Below are positions 1-7,820 of a DNA stretch of 17,890 nt, one piece after another (the first letter of the stretch is position 1; the number at the start of each line of letters is the position of its first letter). The stretch is from CAYLSV01 sp964386435. GTDB lineage: Bacteria > Planctomycetota > Phycisphaerae > Tepidisphaerales > Tepidisphaeraceae. The notes beneath the pieces are model-generated. The model was given only the letters and a program-made list of their open reading frames with translations, was not told the DNA's origin and searched no databases. The position numbers were made by a program, and so were the translations under genes. Where the stretch lies: assembly GCA_964386435.1 (NCBI GenBank), contig CAYLSV010000071.1:1-17890 (forward strand), given 5' to 3'.

Positions 1-500
1 AATCGTCCGACGGCATCGAGTCGAGCGTCATCCGCATCTACCGCTGCAGCAAGGTCGTCAAGGGCGGCCGGACCTTCAGCTTCGCCGCCCTCGTGGTCGC
101 TGGCGACCGCGGCGGCAGCGTCGGCATCGGCTACGGCAAGGCGAACGAAGTGCCCAGCGCCGTCGAGAAGGCGACCAAGGAGGCCCGCCGGGCCATGGTC
201 AAGCTGCCGCTCAAGGGGACGACGATCCCGCACGAGGTCATCGGCGCCAGCGGCAGCAGCCGCCTGAAGATGATCCCCGCCCGCCCCGGCACCGGCGTCA
301 CCGCCGGCAAGACGGTGCGGCCGCTCCTGGAGCTCGCCGGCGTCAGCGACGTGCTGACCAAGGCCTACGGCAGCACCAGCCCGAAGAACCTGCTCAAGGC
401 GACCATGGACGCCCTCAAGCAACTCCAAAGCGCCGAGGCCGTGGCCAAGAACCGCGGCGTCGAGCTGGCCAAGGACGCCGGCAGCCTGGAAGCTGCCTGA
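1..500 (+). CDS. rpsE: 30S ribosomal protein S5 (uS5), 5' end cut by window edge
   Basis: Ribosomal protein S5 is part of the small subunit and contributes to decoding accuracy. The reading frame is open from base 3 and runs to TGA at 498-500, giving 165 visible residues; the true start lies upstream of the window. The visible N-terminal part (VIRIYRCSKVVKGGRTFSF) is the S5 double-stranded-RNA-binding region, followed by the typical GDRGGSVGIGYGKANEVP stretch. The C-terminal domain follows, with IPARPGTGVTAG and the ending STSPKNLLKATMDAL. A GTG at 93 lies inside this conserved domain and is not the start. It is followed by rplO with no rpmD between them, which departs from the common rpsE-rpmD-rplO order. 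Identification is from recognised family sequence and is secure. Confidence 0.97.
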   Translation, partial: SSDGIESSVIRIYRCSKVVKGGRTFSFAALVVAGDRGGSVGIGYGKANEVPSAVEKATKEARRAMVKLPLKGTTIPHEVIGASGSSRLKMIPARPGTGVTAGKTVRPLLELAGVSDVLTKAYGSTSPKNLLKATMDALKQLQSAEAVAKNRGVELAKDAGSLEAA

Positions 501-517
501 TTGCTGATCGAGAATTG

Positions 518-564
518 CTGATTGCTGATCTTCCGAATCCGGCAGTTCAGCGTTCAGCAATCAG
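518..564. repeat. Intergenic inverted repeat of a TTGCTGAT-type motif
   Basis: The rpsE-rplO gap contains TTGCTGAT near 501, 515 and 522, and an 11-bp perfect inverted repeat (518-528 with 554-564, core TGATTGCTGA). The 25-nt loop and lack of a T-run argue against an efficient terminator. It fills the place where rpmD usually sits. It could be a small dispersed intergenic repeat or an mRNA structure between co-transcribed genes. Confidence 0.5.
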
Positions 565-629
565 AGTTCATACATTCCCCACGCGAGGCCCTTCGCCGGG
601 CCGCTAGTCCCAGCAAGGCGAGACACATC

Positions 630-1196
630 ATGGCAATGGCACACGAGATCACCGTCGGCTTGAAGCACAAACGCAAGCAGCGCATCGGCCGCGGCGAAGG
701 CAGCAAGGGCAAGACCGCCGGCCGGGGCCAGAAGGGTGCCAAGAGCCGCACCGGCAGCCACATCCGCGTCGGGCTTGAAGGCGGCCAGACCGAGGTCGCC
801 CGCCGCTTCGGCAAGCGCGGCTTCTCCAATAAGCCGTTCGAGACGAAGTACCACATCGTCAACCTCTCCTCGCTCGAGAAGAAGTTCGACGCCGGCGCGA
901 CGGTTGATGTCGAGGCGCTGATCGCGGCGAACCTCGTCGCCAACAAGAATCTGGGCACCAAGGTGCTCGGCGAGGGCACGCTGACGAAGGCGCTTCACGT
1001 CCAGGCCCACAAGTTCAGCAAGTCCGCCGCCGACGCCATCACCGCCGCCGGCGGCAGCGTCAGCGACCACAAGGGCCAGCCCTTCCCGGCCCCCGAGGTT
1101 GAGGCACCGGCCGACGAGCCGGCTGTGGAAGAGCCGGTTGCCGAGACGGCCGACGTGGCGGGTACCGACCAGCCCGAAGCGGAGCCGGCCGAGTAA
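630..1196 (+). CDS. rplO: 50S ribosomal protein L15 (uL15) with acidic C-terminal tail
   Basis: L15 is a late-assembling protein of the large ribosomal subunit. The N-terminal basic, glycine-rich part (KQRIGRGEGSKGKTAGRGQK, residues 17-36) is the family hallmark, followed by GLEGGQTEVARRFGKRGF. The frame is open from 522, but the ATG at 630 gives a normal L15 N-terminus and has AAGGCGAG about 9 nt upstream; ATG 636 is an alternative. The protein is 188 residues, against about 145-150 for most bacterial L15. The extra length is a Glu/Ala/Pro-rich acidic tail (about residues 150-188), which is unusual on an RNA-binding protein. It is probably co-transcribed with rpsE and secY. Confidence 0.95.
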   Translation: MAMAHEITVGLKHKRKQRIGRGEGSKGKTAGRGQKGAKSRTGSHIRVGLEGGQTEVARRFGKRGFSNKPFETKYHIVNLSSLEKKFDAGATVDVEALIAANLVANKNLGTKVLGEGTLTKALHVQAHKFSKSAADAITAAGGSVSDHKGQPFPAPEVEAPADEPAVEEPVAETADVAGTDQPEAEPAE

Positions 1197-1212
1197 GATC
1201 CTGAGCGCGTGA

Positions 1213-1272
1213 GGTAGCTGCGACCACACCTGGTCGCAGTCCGGACTGCGACCAGGTGTGGTCGCAGCTACC
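1213..1272. repeat. Perfect 60-bp palindrome: BIME-like inverted pair of REP-type hairpins with GTAG ends
   Basis: Every base from 1213 to 1242 pairs with 1272 down to 1243. Each half is itself a hairpin. The left one is CTGCGACCA (1218-1226), loop CACC, TGGTCGCAG (1231-1239). The right one is 1246-1254, loop GGTG, 1259-1267. GTAG (1214-1217) precedes the left hairpin and CTAC (1268-1271) follows the right one, so both units carry an outward GTAG. GTAG next to a hairpin is the known layout of REP sequences mobilised by REP-associated tyrosine (Y1/HUH) transposases, and an inverted pair is a BIME. No transposase lies in the window. It sits between rplO and secY and may also affect transcription through the operon. 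Confidence 0.85.
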
Positions 1273-1336
1273 CCGCAACTTCGACGTGGACGGAGGTCAC
1301 CGGGTGCCTGCCGCTGCCTAGACTCATCGACCCGTC

Positions 1337-2728
<1,392 letters not shown>

Positions 2729-2741
2729 GGGCTGCTGCCGA

Positions 2742-2817
2742 GGGTTTAGGTGTTAGGGGTGAGGTGTTAGGCCGGACCCTTTCGGCCCTAACACCTGATC
2801 CCCCAACACCTAACCCC
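2742..2817. repeat. Inverted repeat of an AGGTGTTAGG-type motif between secY and map
   Basis: The left arm contains AGGTGTTAGG twice (2748-2757 and 2762-2771, 14-nt period). The right arm carries the complement CCTAACACCT at 2787-2796 and a second copy ending near 2812. The arms pair almost completely with one bulge. There is no T-run, so it is not a standard intrinsic terminator. The repeat reaches within a few bases of the map start codon, so a folded mRNA could affect map translation. Its sequence is unrelated to the GTAG-type repeats elsewhere in the window. Confidence 0.7.
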
Positions 2818-2822
2818 TTCCC

Positions 2823-3617
2823 ATGCGCATCATCCTCAAATCCCGCCGCGAGATCGAGCAGATGCGGCGTACCGGCAAGGCGGCCCATGACATCGTTGCG
2901 GCGATGTGTGCCGCGTGCGAGCCGGGCGTGACCACGCGAGAGGTCAACGAGATCGCCCGCAAAATGCTCGAGGCCTGCGGCGGCGTCGGCACGAGCAAGA
3001 ACTACCCGACCTACAAGCCCGGCGAGGGCTTCCCCGCCGAGACGTGCGTCAGCGTCAACGAGGTCGTCGTCCACGGCATCCCCGGCAACCGCCGGCTGGA
3101 GAGCGGCGACATCGTCACCTGCGACTGCGCGATGATCCTCGACGGCCACTGCGCCGACCACGCCGTCACCGTCGGCGTCGGCGACGTCTCCGACGAGGCC
3201 GCCACCCTCCTGGAGCACGGCCGCAACACGCTGCACCTCGCCCTCGAGCAGATGCAGATCGGCCGGATGTGGAGCGAGGTCGCCGGCATGATGGAGCAGT
3301 ACGCCGTTGAGCGGGGCTACGGCGTCGTGCAGGAGTTCGTCGGCCATGGCGTCGGCCGCAGCATGCACGAGGACCCGAAGGTGCCCAACTTCGTTAACCC
3401 GGAACAGCTCAAAACCGACTTCAAGATCCGCCCCGGCCTCACCGTCGCCGTCGAGCCCATGCTCGTCGTCGGCCGCCGCGAGGTCGAGCAGCTCAAGGAC
3501 GGCTGGACCGTCGTGACCAAAAACCGCAAGCTCTCCTGCCACTTCGAGCACACCGTCGCCGTGACGAAGGAGGGCACCGACGTCCTCACCGACGGCCGAG
3601 AGCCGTGGGGGCTCTGA
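2823..3617 (+). CDS. map: Type I methionine aminopeptidase
   Basis: This enzyme removes the initiator methionine from nascent proteins using a dinuclear metal centre. The 264-residue product has the complete ligand set in the expected order: Asp101 and Asp112 (in TCDCAMILDGHCADH), His175 (GHGVGRSMHEDP), Glu211 (VAVEPM) and Glu242 (CHFEHTVAV). The substrate-contacting His84 is in VVVHGIP. It looks like a full-length, active type I enzyme. Its place after secY matches common ribosomal operon order, except that adk is absent between them. No clear Shine-Dalgarno is visible, and an inverted repeat ends just upstream. The next gene converges on it 24 bp downstream, so the operon ends here. Confidence 0.96.
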   Translation: MRIILKSRREIEQMRRTGKAAHDIVAAMCAACEPGVTTREVNEIARKMLEACGGVGTSKNYPTYKPGEGFPAETCVSVNEVVVHGIPGNRRLESGDIVTCDCAMILDGHCADHAVTVGVGDVSDEAATLLEHGRNTLHLALEQMQIGRMWSEVAGMMEQYAVERGYGVVQEFVGHGVGRSMHEDPKVPNFVNPEQLKTDFKIRPGLTVAVEPMLVVGRREVEQLKDGWTVVTKNRKLSCHFEHTVAVTKEGTDVLTDGREPWGL

Positions 3618-3641
3618 CGCGCGGGCAAATCACCCACCGCA

Positions 3642-4913
3642 TCAGCCGTCGACCAGCAGGTTGCGGATGTTGAACCCCACCAGGTACAGCAGCGTCACGA
3701 TCGCCAGCACCGTCGGCACCGGCACGTTGCCCACGCTCAGCGGCACGCGGAACGCCGGCTTGTGCTCGGTGCTGTCCAGGCGCAGCTTGATGAGCGCGAA
3801 GTTGACCGTCAGGTACACGGCGTAGACGGCGAAGTTGCTGATCGTCGCCACCAGCTTCAGGTTGCCGATCAACGCGAACGCCGTGGTCGCCACGAACAGC
3901 AGACCCACCGCGAAGCCGGGCGTGTGGACCTTGGGCAACACCCGCCGGAAGACGCTCAGCCACGCCACGTCGCGGCCCATGTCCATGAGCAGCCGGCTGG
4001 CGCCCATCATGTTCGTCATGATCGTTTTGCTCGTGGCGAACAGGGCGATGATCGTCAGCGTGATTGCCGCCCACCGCCCTGCCGCCGACTCGGCCACCGC
4101 CGACAGCGGGCCGTCCTGCTCGGCCAGCTTGCCGGGCGCCATCAGGCTCACCGCCGACACCGCCACCAGCAGGTAGACGACGAGCACCACCACCTGCCCG
4201 ATGAGCAGCGCCTTGGGCACCGTCGCCTTCGGCTTGGTCGTCTCCTCGGCCGAGCCGACCAAGTCCTCGAAGCCCACGAAGCTGAAGAACACGAGCGCCG
4301 CCCCGGCACTGACGCCGATCCGAATGCTCTGATCCTCCGGCGGCGTCGTCAGCGCCGCGAAGTCGAACGCCGGCAGCCCGAGCACGACCACCAGCCCGAG
4401 CCCCGCCACCGTCGCGATGGTGGCGACGATGTTCACCCAACTCATTTCCGCCGCGCCGATCAGGTTGATGCCCGCCATGAGCGCGATCACCCCGACGACC
4501 GCGATCCACGTCGGCACGTCGATCAGCCGGCTCAGGTAGTCGCCGAACGCGATGGCGATGGCCGCGGGGGCGATGATGCCGGTGAGCAGCAGCAACAAGC
4601 CCCCGACCGTCGCCGCCTTCACGCCGAAGGCCTGCTTCAGATACTCGTACCCACCCCCGGCATCGGGGTGCATGCTGACCAGCTCGGCATACGACAGTGC
4701 CGTCAGCCCGGCCACCACGGCCGCCACCGCCAGCGCGAGCCACAGGAACCCGCCCGCCAAGCCCGCCGCCTCACCGACGATGGCGTAGATGCCCGCCCCG
4801 AGGATGCCGCCGACGCACAGGAACAGCGAGTCCCAAAACCCCAATTCCCGCTGCAACCCATCCGAGCCGGACGGCCCCGGCGGCGAAGCGCCCTCTGGTT
4901 CACGGTTCTCCAT
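3642..4913 (-). CDS. APC-superfamily amino acid permease
   Basis: The product is a 12-transmembrane secondary transporter of the amino acid-polyamine-organocation superfamily, probably importing or exchanging amino acids across the inner membrane. The first membrane helix carries the family signature FLCVGGILGAGIYAIVGEAA, matching the substrate-binding GxGI turn. Further hydrophobic segments run to the C-terminus (TVLAIVTLLYLVGFNIRNLL). The chosen ATG at 4913 gives 423 residues; a TTG at 4955 would add 14 polar residues of weaker character. There is no obvious Shine-Dalgarno. A CACCGT hexamer lies 6 nt before the ATG, a weak version of the -10-like element seen before other genes here. It is convergent with map. 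The substrate cannot be told from sequence. Confidence 0.9.
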   Translation of the reverse strand: MENREPEGASPPGPSGSDGLQRELGFWDSLFLCVGGILGAGIYAIVGEAAGLAGGFLWLALAVAAVVAGLTALSYAELVSMHPDAGGGYEYLKQAFGVKAATVGGLLLLLTGIIAPAAIAIAFGDYLSRLIDVPTWIAVVGVIALMAGINLIGAAEMSWVNIVATIATVAGLGLVVVLGLPAFDFAALTTPPEDQSIRIGVSAGAALVFFSFVGFEDLVGSAEETTKPKATVPKALLIGQVVVLVVYLLVAVSAVSLMAPGKLAEQDGPLSAVAESAAGRWAAITLTIIALFATSKTIMTNMMGASRLLMDMGRDVAWLSVFRRVLPKVHTPGFAVGLLFVATTAFALIGNLKLVATISNFAVYAVYLTVNFALIKLRLDSTEHKPAFRVPLSVGNVPVPTVLAIVTLLYLVGFNIRNLLVDG

Positions 4914-4976
4914 GCCGGCACGGTGCCGCAGCCGACCCGATCCGGCAACGCCCAATCATTTGCGGCGGGATTCGGC

Positions 4977-4982
4977 TACAGT
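4977..4982 (+). promoter_or_regulatory. Candidate -10 element (TACAGT) for a leaderless transcript
   Basis: TACAGT ends 6 nt before the ATG at 4989. With the usual 6-8 nt from -10 to start site, transcription would begin at or next to the A of the ATG. There is no Shine-Dalgarno and no convincing -35. It lies in the 75-bp divergent gap shared with the permease gene. Confidence 0.5.
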
Positions 4983-4988
4983 GGCCGG

Positions 4989-5491
4989 ATGGACAAAGGC
5001 TTCGCCAGATGGTTCCTGCAGCGGGCGAGCCGCTTCGCCGACGTGCCGCCGGAGAAGCTGCGGGCCGAGCGGGAGGCCGTCGAGCGGCTGGCCGAGTGCA
5101 ACAAGCATTACGCCGACTTTCTCAACGGTGCCGTCTTTCCGGCCGTCGAGCAGCTCGTCAAGCTGCTCCGCCAGGCTGGCATCACCCACCGCGTCAGCAC
5201 CTGGGGCAACCAGCTTTCGCTCCGCATCCACCTCGCCTGGCGGTGGGGCGAGCTGGTGATCGTCCAAAGCCACGAAGACCTCGTCAGCTTCGAGCACCAC
5301 GTCGTCACCGAAGGCGAAAGCCGCCGCGACGACAGCGCCGAAGACCACAGCCACGGCTACGACCTCCGCGGGAGCCGTTGCCGAAGGGCATCGCCGACAG
5401 CGAGCTGCAGTTCTTCCTGAGCCGCGTCGGCCACGATCTCTACGAGGGCGAGGAGGAGCCGGAACTGCCACCTGGGGAGAAGAAGGGTTGA
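4989..5491 (+). CDS. Conserved-looking unknown protein with an apparent frameshift near 5369
   Basis: I do not recognise this family. From the ATG at 4989 the first frame reads a plausible soluble protein (MDKGFARWFLQRASRFAD..., including LSLRIHLAWRWGELVIVQS) as far as HGYDLR near 5369. It then degrades into Ser/Arg-rich text and stops at 5418-5420. The -1 frame takes over with protein-like sequence (EPLPKGIADSELQFFLSRVG) and an acidic end, stopping at 5489-5491. Joined, the product would be about 167 residues. The simplest reading is one base missing in a GC-rich run (CGCGGG), either a sequencing error or a recent mutation. If the frameshift is real, the truncated product ends at 5420. No membrane segment or signal peptide is evident. 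Confidence 0.6.
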
Positions 5492-5517
5492 GGGCGATCG
5501 CCTTCGTGCAGAAAGGT

Positions 5518-5631
5518 GTAGATTGCTGAGGCCCCCACCGCCGTGGTGACTGGGGATTCGCCTAAGTCGAGCGACGTCCGGTACAGGCGTAGCCCCGCCT
5601 CTACGAGGCGGTGGGGGTCTCAGCGACAATC
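5518..5631. repeat. BIME-like inverted repeat with GTAG and inner hairpin (family copy B)
   Basis: Outer arms 5526-5542 and 5607-5623 pair at 16 of 17 positions. The right half carries GTAG (5589-5592) followed by the hairpin CCGCCTC (5595-5601), loop TAC, GAGGCGG (5605-5611). Another GTAG (5518-5521) begins the left half. Bases 5591-5627 match 17018-17054 at 34 of 37 positions, so this is a dispersed element. It fills most of the gap between the frameshifted gene and the secreted-protein gene. Its role is unknown; a mobile REP-type origin is inferred from the GTAG-hairpin layout. Confidence 0.75.
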
Positions 5632-5711
5632 GCACTCCATCATGCCCCACAACTGGCAGACGCGACGCCGAACAGGGCAGATTCGCATGTGCGGTCGCCT
5701 GTCGCCCGGGT

Positions 5712-5717
5712 TATCTT
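5712..5717 (+). promoter_or_regulatory. Candidate -10 element (TATCTT) for a leaderless transcript
   Basis: TATCTT lies exactly 6 nt before the ATG at 5724, the same spacing as at 4977, 10098 and 17086. There is no Shine-Dalgarno and no good -35. Confidence 0.5.
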
Positions 5718-5723
5718 CCCTTC

Positions 5724-6818
5724 ATGAAGCTCACGCCGTGCCTGCTGGCCCTCGCCGTCACCTTGCTGCCAAACCTCGCGGCCGCGGAGCCATATGCGGA
5801 GGTCGTGCGGCTGATCGAGGAGCGTGTGCCGGAGGCGGAGCTTTCGCGGGATGTAGAGGCGGAGCCGCGAACGCCCGCCGAGGCGCGGGAACTGCTGCGG
5901 CTGGCGGAGCCGGCACTGGCGGCGCTGCACCAGGCGGCGGCGCAGCCGGCAATCTGGGAGGGTGAGGTCAACGCGTGGTGGGAAGACGATCGCCTGCTAA
6001 ACCTGAGGCGGATCGCGATGCTGTCCTCGCAGGTCATGCCCGAGCGGGTGCGGCAAGACCCGCAGGCAGCCGTCAATGATTTCCTTGCCGTCCGCCAGGT
6101 GTCGGGACACCTGCGCGAGCAAAAGCTGCTCCTGACAGGGCTGGTCGCCTTCGGCATTGACCGGCTGAACCACAGCACAATGACCAAGTTGCTGCGGGAC
6201 TTGCCGCCCGATCAGCTTCGGCGGCTGGTCGACCTTCCCGATCTCGAACCGCCGACGCTGAAGGAGGTCCTCGCCCGCGAGCAGGCGCTAAGCCGGCAGA
6301 TGTGGCACGAGATGAGCTTTGACGATCTGATGGAGTTCAAAGCCGTCGAGGTGCCGGCGGGTTTGGAAGAGACGTGGGGCGATCCCGCAGGGCGTCAGCA
6401 ACTCATCGAGCAGTACATCGGCTGGCAGCAGCAGATCATGGACGTCGCGGCGTTGCCCCGCGACGAGCGGGCGGCGGCGGCTCGACAATTGATGGAGGCG
6501 TTCCCCGACGAAGTCGATCTACTCACCCGGCTCTCGTCGTTCGCTCCCGAAGAGTCAACGTATACCCAGTCGTTGCAGTCCACCCTGATGAGCGCGTTCT
6601 GCTGGGAGGTGCCGGAGCGTCATGACGCTTTGTTCGCCGTGGCGGTGCGGGCGGTGCTCGGGGAGGACGTTCGGGCAGGTCACATTGCTGACAAGATCAT
6701 CCTCGAGCCTGACCTGACGCTGCGGATGCAAATCGAGACGCCCGCCTCCTTGTTCACTGGGGAGCGGTCGGAACCGATCGAGGTGATCCTGCTGCCGCCC
6801 GGCGGTGGCGGGGCATAG
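5724..6818 (+). CDS. Secreted protein of unknown function
   Basis: The 364-residue product begins with a typical Sec signal peptide (MKLTPCLLALAVTLLPNLAA), probably cleaved after Ala21, so it is likely periplasmic or exported. There is no lipobox. The mature part is rich in Leu, Glu, Arg and Ala and looks mostly alpha-helical, for example RDLPPDQLRRLVDLPDLEPP and LPRDERAAAARQLMEAFPDE. It ends in a Pro/Gly-rich tail. I recognise no catalytic motif or named family. The stop TAG (6816-6818) lies within the -10-like sequence of the next gene, so the two are packed end to end but may be transcribed separately. The coding frame is convincing; the function is open. Confidence 0.85.
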   Translation: MKLTPCLLALAVTLLPNLAAAEPYAEVVRLIEERVPEAELSRDVEAEPRTPAEARELLRLAEPALAALHQAAAQPAIWEGEVNAWWEDDRLLNLRRIAMLSSQVMPERVRQDPQAAVNDFLAVRQVSGHLREQKLLLTGLVAFGIDRLNHSTMTKLLRDLPPDQLRRLVDLPDLEPPTLKEVLAREQALSRQMWHEMSFDDLMEFKAVEVPAGLEETWGDPAGRQQLIEQYIGWQQQIMDVAALPRDERAAAARQLMEAFPDEVDLLTRLSSFAPEESTYTQSLQSTLMSAFCWEVPERHDALFAVAVRAVLGEDVRAGHIADKIILEPDLTLRMQIETPASLFTGERSEPIEVILLPPGGGGA

Positions 6819-6819
6819 T
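6814..6819 (+). promoter_or_regulatory. Candidate -10 element (CATAGT) overlapping the upstream stop codon
   Basis: CATAGT ends 7 nt before the ATG at 6827; an overlapping strict TANNNT (TAGTGT, 6816-6821) ends 5 nt before it. The TAG stop of the upstream gene lies inside the element. The spacing fits a leaderless transcript of the GroES-like gene. Confidence 0.4.
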
Positions 6820-6826
6820 GTCCGGC

Positions 6827-7333
6827 ATGAGTGTGCCCGAGCCCGAGAAGCCTGACCCGGAGGACGGGGCGTTGCCGGAGCCGTCGCGGGCGGAGCCGAC
6901 GGCGGCGGAGCGGGAGTTGAATCGGCGGATGAGTTACGACATCATCGAGCCCGTTGGGTGGCGGGTGGTCATTCGCAAGGACGAGAACAAGCGGACGACC
7001 AAGAGCGGCATCGTGCTGCCCGATTCGCATCAGATCCCGGTGATCACCGGGCGGATCGTGGCCGTCAGCAAGGACATCGACGCCGAGGACGACCCGCCGG
7101 TGCGGCAGTACGAGAAGGTGCTGTTCGACCCCCGCGAGGCCGTGCCGGTGGAGTTGGAGCACGACAACAAGTTGTTCGTCGTCGAGCTGGACCGCGTGCT
7201 GGCGATTTTCCGCCGCGGCGACCGGCCGCAGACAGGCGAGGACGAGCCGGCGAAGCCGAAGGCGGAGGAGGCCGAGGAGGCTGACGACGCTGACGACGGC
7301 GATCTGGACGAAGACGACATTCCGTTCGATTGA
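6827..7333 (+). CDS. GroES-like (Cpn10) domain protein with N- and C-terminal acidic extensions
   Basis: Residues about 40-130 align by eye with Cpn10/GroES, the lid co-chaperonin of GroEL. An opening strand (EPVGWRVVIRKDENK) is followed by the mobile loop with the GroEL-contacting hydrophobic tripeptide (TTKSGIVLPDSHQIP, IVL at 62-64). A glycine turn (GRIVAVSKD) and the closing strand (KLFVVELDRVLAIF) follow. The product is 168 residues, against about 95-100 for GroES, with a roughly 35-residue Pro/Glu-rich N-terminal extension and a 35-40-residue tail that ends strongly acidic. No groEL lies nearby. ATG 6827 is preferred over GTG 6818, which overlaps the previous stop codon and the putative -10. 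It may be a specialised lid protein or only GroES-fold. The fold call is good; the role is inferred. Confidence 0.8.
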   Translation: MSVPEPEKPDPEDGALPEPSRAEPTAAERELNRRMSYDIIEPVGWRVVIRKDENKRTTKSGIVLPDSHQIPVITGRIVAVSKDIDAEDDPPVRQYEKVLFDPREAVPVELEHDNKLFVVELDRVLAIFRRGDRPQTGEDEPAKPKAEEAEEADDADDGDLDEDDIPFD

Positions 7334-7373
7334 TCGTGTTATTGATCGCGTTAGGGCGGGGCTGCCTGTGTCC

Positions 7374-7379
7374 TAGCAT
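7374..7379 (+). promoter_or_regulatory. Candidate promoter (TTAGGG-N17-TAGCAT)
   Basis: TAGCAT lies 8 nt before the ATG at 7388, and TTAGGG at 7351-7356 sits 17 nt upstream of it as a weak -35. The predicted start site is at or one base before the ATG, with no Shine-Dalgarno. Confidence 0.45.
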
Positions 7380-7387
7380 CAGGCACG

Positions 7388-7786
7388 ATGTCGGATTCAA
7401 CCAAATCAGATTCAACCAAAACCGTCGCCCTCGTCGGGCACTGTGGGCCGGACAGCTCGTTTCTTCGCATGGCCGTTGGTGGGGCGTTGCCGGGGGCGAA
7501 GGTCATTATGGCCGACAATGAGCAGCAGCTCGATGCCGTGCTGGCGAGCGGGGCGGATCTGCTGCTGTTCAACCGGGTGCTGGAGTTCGGCTTCCAGACG
7601 CGGCAGGGGCAGGAGTTGCTGGAGAAGGTGCGGGCCGACAAGCCTGAGGTGCCGGTGATGATGGTCAGCAACTTCGCCGAGGCCCAGCAGGCCGCCGAGG
7701 CGGCGGGGGCCAAGCCGGGGTTCGGCAAGAACGAGATCGGCCAGCCCCAGGTCACCGACCGGCTGCGGGCGGCGATCGAATCTTGA
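7388..7786 (+). CDS. Degenerate response-regulator receiver-like protein
   Basis: The 132-residue product has the pattern of a CheY-like receiver: beta1 (TVALVGHCG), a helix, beta3 (GADLLLFNRVLEF), beta4 (VPVMMVSNFAEA) and a helix reading AAEAAGAKPGFGKNEI. The switch Ser94 and Lys114 stand where Ser/Thr and Lys stand in receivers. The phosphoacceptor Asp appears replaced by Asn62, and the acidic pair after beta1 is missing. It therefore probably does not take part in normal phosphotransfer and would act as a pseudo-receiver. There is no output domain and no kinase nearby. The N-terminus contains a tandem repeat (SDSTK twice). The fold assignment is by eye. Confidence 0.7.
   Translation: MSDSTKSDSTKTVALVGHCGPDSSFLRMAVGGALPGAKVIMADNEQQLDAVLASGADLLLFNRVLEFGFQTRQGQELLEKVRADKPEVPVMMVSNFAEAQQAAEAAGAKPGFGKNEIGQPQVTDRLRAAIES
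7391..7420 (+). repeat. 15-bp tandem duplication encoding SDSTK twice
   Basis: TCGGATTCAACCAAA (7391-7405) is followed directly by TCAGATTCAACCAAA (7406-7420), one mismatch, in frame. It lengthens the flexible N-terminus of the receiver-like protein. Confidence 0.8.
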
Positions 7787-7820
7787 CGAAACGCTCATGA
7801 TGGCGGCGCGGTCCCCGTTT

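Noticed and set aside
522..629. Extended L15 N-terminus from ATG 522
   Set aside because: It translates the intergenic inverted repeat, and L15 homology begins after ATG 630, which has AAGGCGAG upstream.
5364..5375. Programmed -1 ribosomal frameshift
   Set aside because: No X-XXY-YYZ heptamer and no clear stimulatory pseudoknot; a missing base is simpler.
3762..5420. Long + strand open frame of 552 codons
   Set aside because: Its first 409 codons are antisense to the permease and rich in Arg/His/Gln as GC-rich shadows are. Only the part from 4989 is protein-like.
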